Of a stretch of DNA of 64,000 nt, positions 16,941-24,630 are shown piece by piece. A model generated the notes under the pieces. That model saw nothing but the letters and a program-made list of their open reading frames with translations. It was not told where the DNA came from and did no database searches. Position 1 is the first letter of the stretch. Every line of letters begins with the position of its first letter. A program made the translations under genes and the position numbers. The stretch lies in NCBI GenBank assembly GCA_938017905.1, contig CALIKX010000026.1:28868-92867 (forward strand), written 5' to 3'. The DNA comes from an uncultured Thermoleophilia bacterium. GTDB lineage: Bacteria > Actinomycetota > Thermoleophilia > Miltoncostaeales > Miltoncostaeaceae.

Positions 16941-17705
16941 GTGGCCGACCTCGGAACCTGGGCCCTCGTGTTCGCGCTGCTCGGGGGCGTCGCGGGCGGC
17001 TTCGTCAACTCCATCGCCGGCGGGGGCACCCTCATCACCTTCCCGGTGCTGACGGCGGTGGGCATCCCCGCCCTTGATGCCAACGTCACCAACGCCGTCG
17101 CCCTTGCCCCCGGGTACGCCGGCGGCACCTATGCGCAGCGCGGCGACCTCGCCGGGCGGCGGGACCTCGCCCGGGCGCTCGCCGTCACCGCCATCCTGGG
17201 CGGAATCACCGGAGCAGCGCTGCTGCTGGCGACGGGCGAGGAGTTGTTCGAGCAGCTCGTGCCCTGGCTCATCTTCGCCGCCACGGGCCTGCTGGCCGCG
17301 CAGGGACCGCTGCGCCGCATCACCACCGGTGCGCGTGGCTCGTCCGGGGAGGTCGCACGCCCGGTGCTCCTGGCGTCCGCCTTCGTCGCCACGGTGTACG
17401 GGGGCTACTTCGGCGCCGGCCTCGGGATCATCGTCATCGCCATCCTCGGCCTGATGCTGACGGATGCCCTGAACCGGCTGAATGCGCTGAAGTTGCTCAT
17501 TTCGCTCTGCGCCAACGGCGCCGCGGCCATCTTCTTCGCCTTCAGCGGCCACGTCTACTGGCTGGTGGCCGTCCTGATGGGCGTGGGCGCATGGGGTGGC
17601 GGGTGGCTGGGGGGACGCACAGTGCAGCACGTGCGCGAGTCGGTATTCCGGGCGGGCATCATCATCCTCGGCATCGCCATCGGCATCGCCTTCCTGGTCA
17701 CCTGA
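16941..17705 (+). CDS. TauE/SafE-family anion permease
   Basis: The 254-residue protein has about seven to eight membrane segments. The family signature GGFVNSIAGGGTLITFP lies near the N-terminus, and its pseudo-repeat YGGYFGAGLGIIVIA in the second half. TauE/SafE proteins move sulfonates, sulfite or other small organic anions. The GTG at 16941 has CATGCT 6 nt upstream. The gene precedes the DUF1116 gene by 36 nt, so transport of a substrate for that protein is conceivable but unproven. Confidence 0.85.
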   Translation: MADLGTWALVFALLGGVAGGFVNSIAGGGTLITFPVLTAVGIPALDANVTNAVALAPGYAGGTYAQRGDLAGRRDLARALAVTAILGGITGAALLLATGEELFEQLVPWLIFAATGLLAAQGPLRRITTGARGSSGEVARPVLLASAFVATVYGGYFGAGLGIIVIAILGLMLTDALNRLNALKLLISLCANGAAAIFFAFSGHVYWLVAVLMGVGAWGGGWLGGRTVQHVRESVFRAGIIILGIAIGIAFLVT

Positions 17706-17741
17706 TCATCGGGCGCCGGGGCGCCCCCTACGATCACGCAC

Positions 17742-18965
17742 ATGGCACTGGCCATCGCCGTCATCGATGCACCACGGGTGGAGGACAACCTCCGCGCACA
17801 GGGCGTGGACCCGCTCGTGGTCGACTGGTCGCCCCCCGCCGGCGGGGACCTGGGTGACGTCGCACTGCTCACGCGTGCGTACGCCGATGACCGCGTCGAG
17901 GAGGGCAACCGCCGGGCGCTCACCGCGCTCGATGCAAGCAGGCCGCAACTGGTGGACGCCGGCCTCGCCACCGACCTCGTGCCCGGCATGGACGCCCGCC
18001 GAATCCTGCATTGCGGCCCCCCGTGCGACTGGCAGCGGCTGGGCCCCGCCATGCGCGGCCAGGTGGCGCGCGCTGCCATGCTCGAGGGCTGGGCCGGGGA
18101 CCAGGGTGCCGCGGCCGCCCTGATCGAGGCGGGGGACATCGAGCTCGCCGCCGCCGAATCGCACGGAGTGGTGGCGCCCATGAGCGGCGTGCTCTCCCCC
18201 TCCATGGCGGTGTGGGCGGTGCACGACGAGGCCACGGGGGCGGACGCATGGGCGCCGATGTCCGACGGCGCGGGTGACGGCCTGCCCGCGTCGGCGCGCA
18301 CGCGTGACCTGATCGCCCGCCAGCGCCTGCTGGCCGACCGCCTTGCGCCCGGCGCCTCCGCCGCGCTCGGCGACCGGGGCCCCATCGACCTGGCCGCCCT
18401 CGCCGAGGAGGCCGCGCGCATGGGCGATGCGGATGTCCCCGATGCCCGCGCCGCCGGACTCCTCCTCATCCGCGAACTCCTGCCGGCCATGGCCACCCGC
18501 GCGCTCGATGCCGTGCCCGCACTGGCGGGTGCCGGGGCACCCATGGGGCGCATCGCCGTGCCCCTCATGGCCGCAGCCGCCCGGTGCGCGGTGCGGGCGG
18601 CCGCCGGCACCCCGATGTCCAGCCTGGTCATCGCGATGTCGGGCAACGGCACCGACGTCGGGGTGATGCTGGCGGGAACGCCCGGCACATGGCACACGGC
18701 CCCTGCGCCCATCGCCGATGACGCCCGGTTCGACGAGGGCAGCGGCGCGTCCGGAGCGGCGCCGTGGACCGGCGATCAGGGGGTCATCGCGTGCGCCACC
18801 ATGGCGCTCGACGCCCGGCTGTGCATCGATGCGGGCGAGGCGCCCGCCATCCCCATGGGCATCGCATCGCGCGCCGATGGCGGATGGGTGGGCCACGGCA
18901 CTGCACAGGTGCCCCTGGCGGCGCTGCGCGACGCGCTCGGCGCGCTCGTGCAGGCCACCCCCTGA
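17742..18965 (+). CDS. DUF1116 protein (YlbE/AllG-like)
   Basis: The 407-residue protein matches E. coli YlbE (AllG). VDWSPPAGGDLGDV is the usual N-terminal DUF1116 motif, and HCGPPCDWQRLGPAMRG, LEGWAGDQGAA, VAPMSGVLSPSM, MSGNGTDVGV and the final GHGTAQVPLAAL follow the family closely. YlbE is one of three proteins required for oxamate carbamoyltransferase activity in E. coli. The FdrA-type partner is at 7755-9002; no YlbF/AllH or carbamate kinase gene is in the window. TACGAT (17729-17734) 7 nt before the ATG indicates a leaderless start, separate from the TauE gene. Confidence 0.87.
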   Translation: MALAIAVIDAPRVEDNLRAQGVDPLVVDWSPPAGGDLGDVALLTRAYADDRVEEGNRRALTALDASRPQLVDAGLATDLVPGMDARRILHCGPPCDWQRLGPAMRGQVARAAMLEGWAGDQGAAAALIEAGDIELAAAESHGVVAPMSGVLSPSMAVWAVHDEATGADAWAPMSDGAGDGLPASARTRDLIARQRLLADRLAPGASAALGDRGPIDLAALAEEAARMGDADVPDARAAGLLLIRELLPAMATRALDAVPALAGAGAPMGRIAVPLMAAAARCAVRAAAGTPMSSLVIAMSGNGTDVGVMLAGTPGTWHTAPAPIADDARFDEGSGASGAAPWTGDQGVIACATMALDARLCIDAGEAPAIPMGIASRADGGWVGHGTAQVPLAALRDALGALVQATP

Positions 18966-19044
18966 CGGGACGGACGTCCCGCACGGGAGCGGAACGCAAC
19001 CGCCACGCCGCGCTCGGCGCGATGCGCTGGCACACTGCGGACCG

Positions 19045-19731
19045 ATGAAACCCGGTCGCATCCTCGCCATCGTCGGCGCCGGCCTCGGGCTGGCCGCGGC
19101 GGTCATCGCAGGCTCCCTCGCGCTGGGGGGCACCACGCAGATGGCACCCCCCGATGAGGCCCAGCCCATCGTGGTGGGAGTGGTGGCCGCGCCCGGCGAG
19201 GAGCTCACGGGCCCCACGGACCTGCCGCCGCTCGCGATGGTGCTGGAGGATCCGGTGCCGGAGGACATCGCATCGCTCTCGCCATCCGGGCAGGTCGCGC
19301 GCTACCGGGATGACGCCCGCGACGACGACGCGGCATCGCTGCTGCGCCTGGCCGCGGCGGAGCAGCGTGCGGGCGCGCAGGATGCCGCGGCCGATGCCTA
19401 CCGCCGCGCGCGGGCCGCTGACCCCGACGGCATCGAGCCCGTGATCGGCCTGGCCATGGTGGATGCCGCCACGGGCGATGCCGGCATGGCCCGCGCCTCC
19501 TCCGCCCTTGCCGGCATCACGCGCCGCAACCCCACGAGCCAGGTGGCCTGGTTCAACCGTGGCTGGCTGGCCACCTACCGCCGGGATGGGCGCGAGGTCA
19601 TCACGTCGTGGAAGCGCGTGGCCGAGATCGATCCGGATACGCCCATCGGCAGGACCACCGTCGCCCTGCTCAAGGGGATCGCCGAGCAGGGAACGCGCAC
19701 GGCCACCACGGGCGGCACGACCACCGGCTGA
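19045..19731 (+). CDS. Membrane-anchored TPR-like protein
   Basis: The 228-residue protein has an N-terminal membrane segment or uncleaved signal (residues 6-28), a Pro-rich linker, and then helical repeats typical of tetratricopeptide domains: DDAASLLRLAAAEQRAGAQD, DAYRRARAADPDG and NPTSQVAWFNRGWLATYRRD, over about residues 90-215. The domain is expected outside the membrane and would bind a partner protein. The Thr/Gly-rich tail is probably disordered. Function is unknown. CACACT lies 8 nt before the ATG. Confidence 0.65.
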   Translation: MKPGRILAIVGAGLGLAAAVIAGSLALGGTTQMAPPDEAQPIVVGVVAAPGEELTGPTDLPPLAMVLEDPVPEDIASLSPSGQVARYRDDARDDDAASLLRLAAAEQRAGAQDAAADAYRRARAADPDGIEPVIGLAMVDAATGDAGMARASSALAGITRRNPTSQVAWFNRGWLATYRRDGREVITSWKRVAEIDPDTPIGRTTVALLKGIAEQGTRTATTGGTTTG

Positions 19732-20083
19732 GCCGATCACCCCCGCGTCCGCGCCGGAGGGTCACGCCTCGGTAAGGATCCGCCCGTTCCCCGGTGACAG
19801 TCACCCGGAGGATGTTTACCCTCTTCCGCGAACCCCTTAACCGGTCCATAAGGGCTGATGGGGAGACTGCCGAACAGCATGATGCCGGAGATGCACGCCG
19901 GCGCGTTGGATCCCCGACCGGCCCGCGTGGTCGCCGGGTGAGCAGGGCAGGTCCGGGGCATGGTCGCCGACGCCGTTCCCCGGGGGCATCGAGGTCGACA
20001 TCGGCATCGAGGCATCCGCCGGGGGTCCCGGCGGGAGGACGACGAGACGCCCGGCGAAGCCGGGCCGGAGGGGACGGACGAGG
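19732..20083. other. Long untranslated region upstream of rpoD
   Basis: These 352 bp hold no convincing gene. They contain a 13-bp perfect palindrome GGTGACAGTCACC (19793-19805), a possible weak promoter (TTTACC 19815-19820 and TAACCG 19838-19843, 17 bp apart) and two strong hairpins just before the rpoD start (20016-20065). In a window where most gene starts are leaderless, such a long leader is exceptional. Confidence 0.55.
20016..20065 (+). promoter_or_regulatory. Two tandem leader hairpins before rpoD
   Basis: CCGCCGGG-ggt-CCCGGCGG (20016-20034) and GCCCGGC-gaa-GCCGGGC (20049-20065) are perfect stems of 8 and 7 bp. The second ends about 18 nt before the ATG, next to the purine-rich GGAGGGGACGG ribosome-binding region. 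They could control translation or attenuate transcription of the sigma factor gene. No T-run follows either. Confidence 0.55.
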
Positions 20084-21166
20084 ATGACGCTCAAGGAGAT
20101 CGTGGGCAACGAGGAGATGCAGGTCCTCCTCACCCGTGGGCAGGAGCAGGGCTTCCTCGGCATCGAGGAGGTGGCCGAGGCGCTGCAGGGCATGGACATC
20201 GTCCAGGAGGACGCCGAGGCCCTGTACACGCACATCGACGAGATGGGCATCGAGCTGCTCGAGGAGCCCGAGGCCCAGGAGCGTCGCGCCAAGCTGGCCG
20301 AAGAGGCCGAGCGGCCCCGACGCGTGGCCGCCAAGGCCGAGAGCACCACCGACCTGCTGCAGCTCTTCCTGCGCGACATCGGCCGCATCCCGCTGCTCAC
20401 GGCCAGGCAGGAGGTGGAACTCGCGAAGCTCATCGAGGAGGGCGACCTCCAGGCCAAGCAGAAGATGGTCGAGAGCAATCTGCGCCTCGTGGTGTCGATC
20501 GCGAAGAACTACCGCAACCAGGGGCTGGCGTTCCTCGACCTGATCCAGGAGGGCACTCTGGGCCTGGTGCGCGCGGCCGAGAAGTTCGACTACCGCAAGG
20601 GCTACAAGTTCTCGACGTACGCCACGTGGTGGATCCGCCAGGCCGTTGCCCGCGCCATCGCCGACAAGGGCCGCACCATCCGGATGCCGGTGCACGTGGT
20701 GGAGAAGCTGAACAAGATCAACCGCACCGAGCGCAAGCTGCTGGCCGAGCTGGGACGCGACCCCAGCAACGCCGAGATCGGCGCGTCCATCGGCCTCACC
20801 GAGGCCGAGGTGGAGTCCATCCGCCGCAGCGCCCAGACGCCCGTGTCGCTGGAGAAGCCGGTGGGCGACGAGGAGGAGTCGGAGTTCGGGCAGTTCATCG
20901 CCGACGAGAAGGCCATCTCGCCCGAGGCAGCCGCCGACGAGACCCTGCGCAACGAGGCGCTGAAGGACGTGCTGAACTCGCTGTCGTACCGCGAGCGCCG
21001 CGTGCTGGAGTTGCGCTATGGCCTGGGCGGCGAGCAGCCGCGCACCCTCGATGAGGTCGGCCGCACGTTCAACGTCACCCGCGAGCGCATCCGGCAGATC
21101 GAGAACCAGGCCCTGCAGAAGCTCGCCGGCATGATGGACGTGCGCGGGCTGGCCGAGGTGGCCTAG
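20084..21166 (+). CDS. rpoD: Primary RNA polymerase sigma factor (RpoD/SigA)
   Basis: The 360-residue group 1 sigma factor directs RNA polymerase to housekeeping promoters. Residues 1-60 are a region 1.1-like acidic domain ([16 protein letters not shown]). Region 1.2 follows ([16 protein letters not shown]), then 2.1-2.4 ([41 protein letters not shown]), region 3, and region 4.2 ([20 protein letters not shown]). It lacks the long basic N-terminal extension of HrdB/mycobacterial SigA. It is transcribed from a long structured leader and followed by a 15-bp stem terminator. Confidence 0.96.
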   Translation: MTLKEIVGNEEMQVLLTRGQEQGFLGIEEVAEALQGMDIVQEDAEALYTHIDEMGIELLEEPEAQERRAKLAEEAERPRRVAAKAESTTDLLQLFLRDIGRIPLLTARQEVELAKLIEEGDLQAKQKMVESNLRLVVSIAKNYRNQGLAFLDLIQEGTLGLVRAAEKFDYRKGYKFSTYATWWIRQAVARAIADKGRTIRMPVHVVEKLNKINRTERKLLAELGRDPSNAEIGASIGLTEAEVESIRRSAQTPVSLEKPVGDEEESEFGQFIADEKAISPEAAADETLRNEALKDVLNSLSYRERRVLELRYGLGGEQPRTLDEVGRTFNVTRERIRQIENQALQKLAGMMDVRGLAEVA

Positions 21167-21174
21167 ACGTATCC

Positions 21175-21208
21175 GCGCCGCCGGTGGGTGCCTACCCACC
21201 GGCGGCGC
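21175..21208 (+). terminator. Strong hairpin terminator after rpoD
   Basis: A perfect 15-bp stem (GCGCCGCCGGTGGGT with its complement) closes a 4-nt loop 9 nt after the rpoD stop. There is no T-run, as is common in GC-rich actinobacteria. Confidence 0.85.
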
Positions 21209-21235
21209 GCGGGGTGGCGCGGGTAGGCTCATCCC

Positions 21236-21418
21236 ATGGGCTGGGACGACGAGGATGACGACTGGCCGGAGCGGGATACCGACCCGGAGACCATCGCGCG
21301 CAAGCGTGAGAACGCCAAGGTGGTGGCGCAGGGCGCCAACCGTGCCGTGCGACTGGTGTACGCGACCCTCGCGATCCTGCTCATCCTCGTGATCGTCCTC
21401 GCGATCATCCTCACGTAG
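21236..21418 (+). CDS. Small single-span membrane protein (60 aa)
   Basis: A very acidic N-terminus (DDEDDDWPERDTD) and a charged linker lead into one C-terminal membrane helix (roughly residues 38-59, rich in Leu, Ile and Val). It is probably tail-anchored with the acidic part in the cytoplasm. I do not recognise a family. TAGGCT (21224-21229) 6 nt before the ATG indicates a leaderless start. The MOSC gene begins 8 nt after the stop. Confidence 0.7.
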   Translation: MGWDDEDDDWPERDTDPETIARKRENAKVVAQGANRAVRLVYATLAILLILVIVLAIILT

Positions 21419-21426
21419 GACTGCCG

Positions 21427-22134
21427 ATGGTGGGCGTGGTGTCCGATCTGTGGCGCTACCCGGTGGCGTCGATGTCGGGGGAACGGCTGCGGCGGGTCTT
21501 CGTCGGCCCGCTCGGCCTGATGGGGGATCGCCAGTGCGCAGTGGTGGACACCGCGACGGGCGAACCACTGGTGGCGGTGCGCGAACCGGCGCTGCTGCGC
21601 TACCGCGCCCGCTGTGATGACCCGGGCACCGGCAGCGGGGTGCAGGTGGATGCCCCGTCCGGTGCCGTGCTCCCATGGGGCGATGTCCACCTGGCCGACG
21701 AGGTGCGTCGCGACCTCGGGCGGGAGGATGATGAGCCCGTGTCGATCATCCGCTCGGCGCCGGGCACGCATGCGACACAGCCGATCGCGCTGCTGACCGA
21801 GGAGACCATCCGCCGCGTGTCGGAGTGGGCGGGCGGCGAGGTCGACCGGCGGCGCCTCCGGCCCAACCTGGTCATCGACTCGGACGATGACGTGGCCTTC
21901 CCGGAGGATGACTGGCGCGGCCTGCGGCTGCGGATCGGCTCCGCCGCCGAGATCGAGGTGGTGGCGGCCACGCGCCGGTCGGGCGTGCTCAGCCGCGATC
22001 CCGAAACGGCCGAGCGCGACACGCGTGCCCACGCGGCCGTGGCGCGTGAGCGCCGCAACCACGTGGGCGCGTGCTGCCGGGTGGTGCGCGCGGGGTGGGT
22101 CGCAGTGGGCGACCCGGTGCGCGTCATGACCTGA
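21427..22134 (+). CDS. MOSC-domain protein lacking the usual cysteine
   Basis: The 235-residue protein has the N-terminal beta-barrel (VSDLWRYPVASMSGERL, GPLGLMGDRQCAVVD) and the MOSC core (LRPNLVIDSDDDVAFPEDDW, VGDPVRV) of the MOSC/YcbX/mARC group, which handles molybdenum cofactor or Mo-linked redox reactions. The stretch ATRRSGVLSRDPET is where these proteins normally carry an RC motif whose cysteine binds the metal; that cysteine is absent here. Two cysteines in HVGACCRVV lie later. It may have lost catalysis. It is convergent with mgsA, overlapping by 11 bp. Confidence 0.82.
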   Translation: MVGVVSDLWRYPVASMSGERLRRVFVGPLGLMGDRQCAVVDTATGEPLVAVREPALLRYRARCDDPGTGSGVQVDAPSGAVLPWGDVHLADEVRRDLGREDDEPVSIIRSAPGTHATQPIALLTEETIRRVSEWAGGEVDRRRLRPNLVIDSDDDVAFPEDDWRGLRLRIGSAAEIEVVAATRRSGVLSRDPETAERDTRAHAAVARERRNHVGACCRVVRAGWVAVGDPVRVMT

Positions 22135-22594
22135 GCGCCACCCCGATGTCGTCGATGAGGCGCTCGGCCGGGGCCAGGTCGCCGGGCGATGCCGCCTTGC
22201 GGTAGTCCGCGTGGATCAGCGGGCTGCTCAGTATGAAGTCGGCAGTGGCCCGGTTGCAGGCGATGGGGCAGTTGTGCACGACCGCGATCCGCAGGAGTGC
22301 CTTCACGTCGACATCGTGCGGCTGGGGCTCCAGCGGGTCCCAGAAGAAGATGACGATGTCCAGGCGCCCCTCGGCGAGCGCCGCGCCCACCTGCTGATCG
22401 CCACCCAGCGGACCGGACAGGAACCGGTGCACCTCGAGGCCGAGGTCGTCCGCGATGATGCCGCCGGTCGTGCCCGTGGCGTGCAGCTCGTGGTGGCGAA
22501 GCACGGCGTAGTTGTGCCGCGCCCACTCCAGCATGTCGCGCTTCCTGTTGTCATGGGCGATCATCACGATCCGCTTGCGCGATGCCATGGTCAT
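22124..22594 (-). CDS. mgsA: Methylglyoxal synthase
   Basis: The 156-residue enzyme converts dihydroxyacetone phosphate to methylglyoxal and phosphate, a glycolytic bypass under phosphate limitation. Conserved motifs are IAHDNRKRDM, HATGTTGG, SGPLGGDQQVGA (with the phosphate-binding residues), and FFWDPLEPQPHDVDVKALL ending in CNRATADF. The start at 22594 follows a GAAGGGGG ribosome-binding sequence; the ATG two codons later is an alternative. TATGGT (complement of 22633-22638) is a plausible -10. Confidence 0.95.
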   Translation of the reverse strand: MTMASRKRIVMIAHDNRKRDMLEWARHNYAVLRHHELHATGTTGGIIADDLGLEVHRFLSGPLGGDQQVGAALAEGRLDIVIFFWDPLEPQPHDVDVKALLRIAVVHNCPIACNRATADFILSSPLIHADYRKAASPGDLAPAERLIDDIGVALRS

Positions 22595-22695
22595 CCGCTG
22601 CCCCCTTCCCGTCGGTCCGCCGGTCGCGCGCCACCATAGGTCGGCACCCGCCCCTGTCCAGCGATGGCGTCGCGGTGCTACATTCCCGAAACCGC

Positions 22696-22769
<74 letters not shown>

Positions 22770-22772
22770 TGA

Positions 22773-22805
22773 GAAGGGCCCGCGCTCAGGAGAGGCGGGC
22801 CCTTC
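22773..22805 (+). terminator. Terminator hairpin after tRNA-fMet
   Basis: GAAGGGCCCGC and its perfect complement (11 bp) surround an 11-nt loop, 3 nt after the tRNA. It ends only a few bases before the -10 box of the next gene. Confidence 0.85.
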
Positions 22806-22821
22806 GCGTAGGGTGACCTCC

Positions 22822-24630
22822 GTGAACGCGCTCCTCCCCCGTCGCGCGGACGTTGCATCACCGCGCTGGTGGGCGTCGCTCGGCCTGATCGCGGTGGCGA
22901 TGCTGGGCGCGACGCTGCTGTCCTACACGGTGGTCCTCACCGCGCTTGAGGTATCGCCGCTCCTGCTCGTGCCCGGAGTCGGATCGGCCCTGCTGGCGCG
23001 CTTCGGGCGTTCCTTCTGGCCGGCGGTCGCGGTGGGCGATGCCGTGGGGCAGGTGATCATGCACGACCGGCCCCTCGGCATCGTGGCCCTCTCCGTGCTC
23101 GTCCACGTGGTCGCCTGCGCGGCCTGCGCGACGTGGCTCCAGCGCTCCGGGTGCTGGCTGCGCAACCTCGGCCAGGCCATACGGTTTGCCGGCATCTCAG
23201 CCGTCATCAGCATCGCGGGCGCCGCGCTCACGGCGTCGCTGTTGGCGGCCGCCGGGGACATCCCGCCGCAGTATGGGGTCGCCGAGACAGGCGGGTGGCT
23301 GCTGATGGGCTACATGGCCGGGTTCCTGGTGGGTGGCGCGTTCGTCCTGGCGTGGGGCGACCCCGACCTGCCCCTCTCCGATGCCGTCCGGCACCCGGTG
23401 GCGATGGCCGCATTCGTCGGCGTCACCGCATGTGCCGGTGTCGGCCTGCTGGGCGAGATCGGCCCGCTGGTGCCCGTCGCGCTGCTCGGGGCGATCGCCG
23501 TGGCGGGGCGCAGCGGCGCACGGTGGGCCACCGCCTGCATGCTCGCCATCGCCATCATCACGATCGAGGCCTCGCACCGCGGAATGGAGCCACCCTTCGG
23601 CGGGGACGACCCCGCGGAGCACGCGGCGAATGCGATGCTTGCACTCTCACTCTTCGCGGCGGCGGCAATCATGCTGGCGGGCTACCGGCAGGCGGGCCCG
23701 GACCGCACGCGCTCCGCCACCACCGTGGCCCTCGTGTTCGCAGCCCTCATGCTGATTGCCGGGGTCACGGCCCTGGCAGCCAATGAGGTGGCGCTGAACC
23801 GCACCACGCCCTACGTGCTGTCGGGCCTGCTCTCCCTGGGCGCGGCCGCCGGCCTGGGCGTACTGCGGATCTCGCGGACGCCGGCCACGCCCTCCACGCG
23901 ACGGGGCGTGCTGCTGGCCCTCGGCGCTGGTGCGGTCTACGTGATGAACCTCGCCCTGTACCTGCAGGCCGTCCCGGAGATCGGATCGGGCCCGGCGACG
24001 GGCCTCGCCATGACGGCCCCGCTCTGGATCGTCGGCCTCGGCATGCTGGCCTACCGAACCCGGCCCACGCGGGCGGTCGTGGTGGCCGTCGCGCTGATCG
24101 TGGCGGGCGCCATCGCCATCGCCGCCGAGGCGACCTCCAACCCTGCCGGAGTCGCGCTGGCGCTCGGATCCGCGGCCGTATTCGCCGGATCGGTCATCAT
24201 CACGAAGCAGGCCCTTGCACACGCCAACGTCATCGACGTGGCCCTGGCATCGGCGCTCGCGGCGGCACTGGTGGCCCTGATGATCGGCGTGATCACGGAG
24301 GGGCTCGATGCCTTCGGCCTCACGGCGGCGGAGTACGGCGCCCTCGCCCTGGCCGCACTGGGCGCCCAACTCGCTCCCACCCTGGGCCGCTCCTGGGCGC
24401 TGTCGCAGATCAGCGCCGACGTGGTGGGCGCCGAGGGAGTGCTGGCACCGGTGACCACCGCAGTGCTCTCCTTCTGGTTCCTCGACGCCGCCACCACCGG
24501 CGGGGATGTCGCGGGCCTGGTGCTGATCGCCACCGGCGCCGTGGTGGCCGCCCTCATGGGGTCGCGCGGGACCGCGCCACCGCCCGAGGTGCCGCGGGGC
24601 ACGGCCGTCCCGGCCGCCGCGCGCCCCTAG
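22822..24630 (+). CDS. MASE1-EamA fusion membrane protein
   Basis: The 602-residue protein is almost entirely membrane-embedded. The first half (about residues 15-300) resembles the MASE1 sensor domain (LLLVPGVGSALLARFGRSFW, GYMAGFLVGGAFVLAWGD). The second half (about 355-585) looks like a drug/metabolite-transporter EamA domain with roughly ten helices and ends with a second repeat (VLAPVTTAVLSFWFLDA). No kinase, GGDEF or other cytoplasmic output domain is present. It may combine ligand sensing and transport in one protein. GTG 22822 has TAGGGT 7 nt upstream; GTG 22813 is an alternative. Confidence 0.7.
   Translation: MNALLPRRADVASPRWWASLGLIAVAMLGATLLSYTVVLTALEVSPLLLVPGVGSALLARFGRSFWPAVAVGDAVGQVIMHDRPLGIVALSVLVHVVACAACATWLQRSGCWLRNLGQAIRFAGISAVISIAGAALTASLLAAAGDIPPQYGVAETGGWLLMGYMAGFLVGGAFVLAWGDPDLPLSDAVRHPVAMAAFVGVTACAGVGLLGEIGPLVPVALLGAIAVAGRSGARWATACMLAIAIITIEASHRGMEPPFGGDDPAEHAANAMLALSLFAAAAIMLAGYRQAGPDRTRSATTVALVFAALMLIAGVTALAANEVALNRTTPYVLSGLLSLGAAAGLGVLRISRTPATPSTRRGVLLALGAGAVYVMNLALYLQAVPEIGSGPATGLAMTAPLWIVGLGMLAYRTRPTRAVVVAVALIVAGAIAIAAEATSNPAGVALALGSAAVFAGSVIITKQALAHANVIDVALASALAAALVALMIGVITEGLDAFGLTAAEYGALALAALGAQLAPTLGRSWALSQISADVVGAEGVLAPVTTAVLSFWFLDAATTGGDVAGLVLIATGAVVAALMGSRGTAPPPEVPRGTAVPAAARP

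Noticed and set aside
16887..17630. Upstream extension of the second MMPL gene
   Set aside because: The extension is antisense to the TauE-like gene and is low-complexity; the membrane protein starts naturally at 16886.
19794..20087. Possible leader gene ending ATGA at the rpoD start
   Set aside because: Although it overlaps rpoD like a coupled gene, it is Arg/Ser-rich, third codon positions are not as GC-rich as in real genes here, and it contains the two hairpins.
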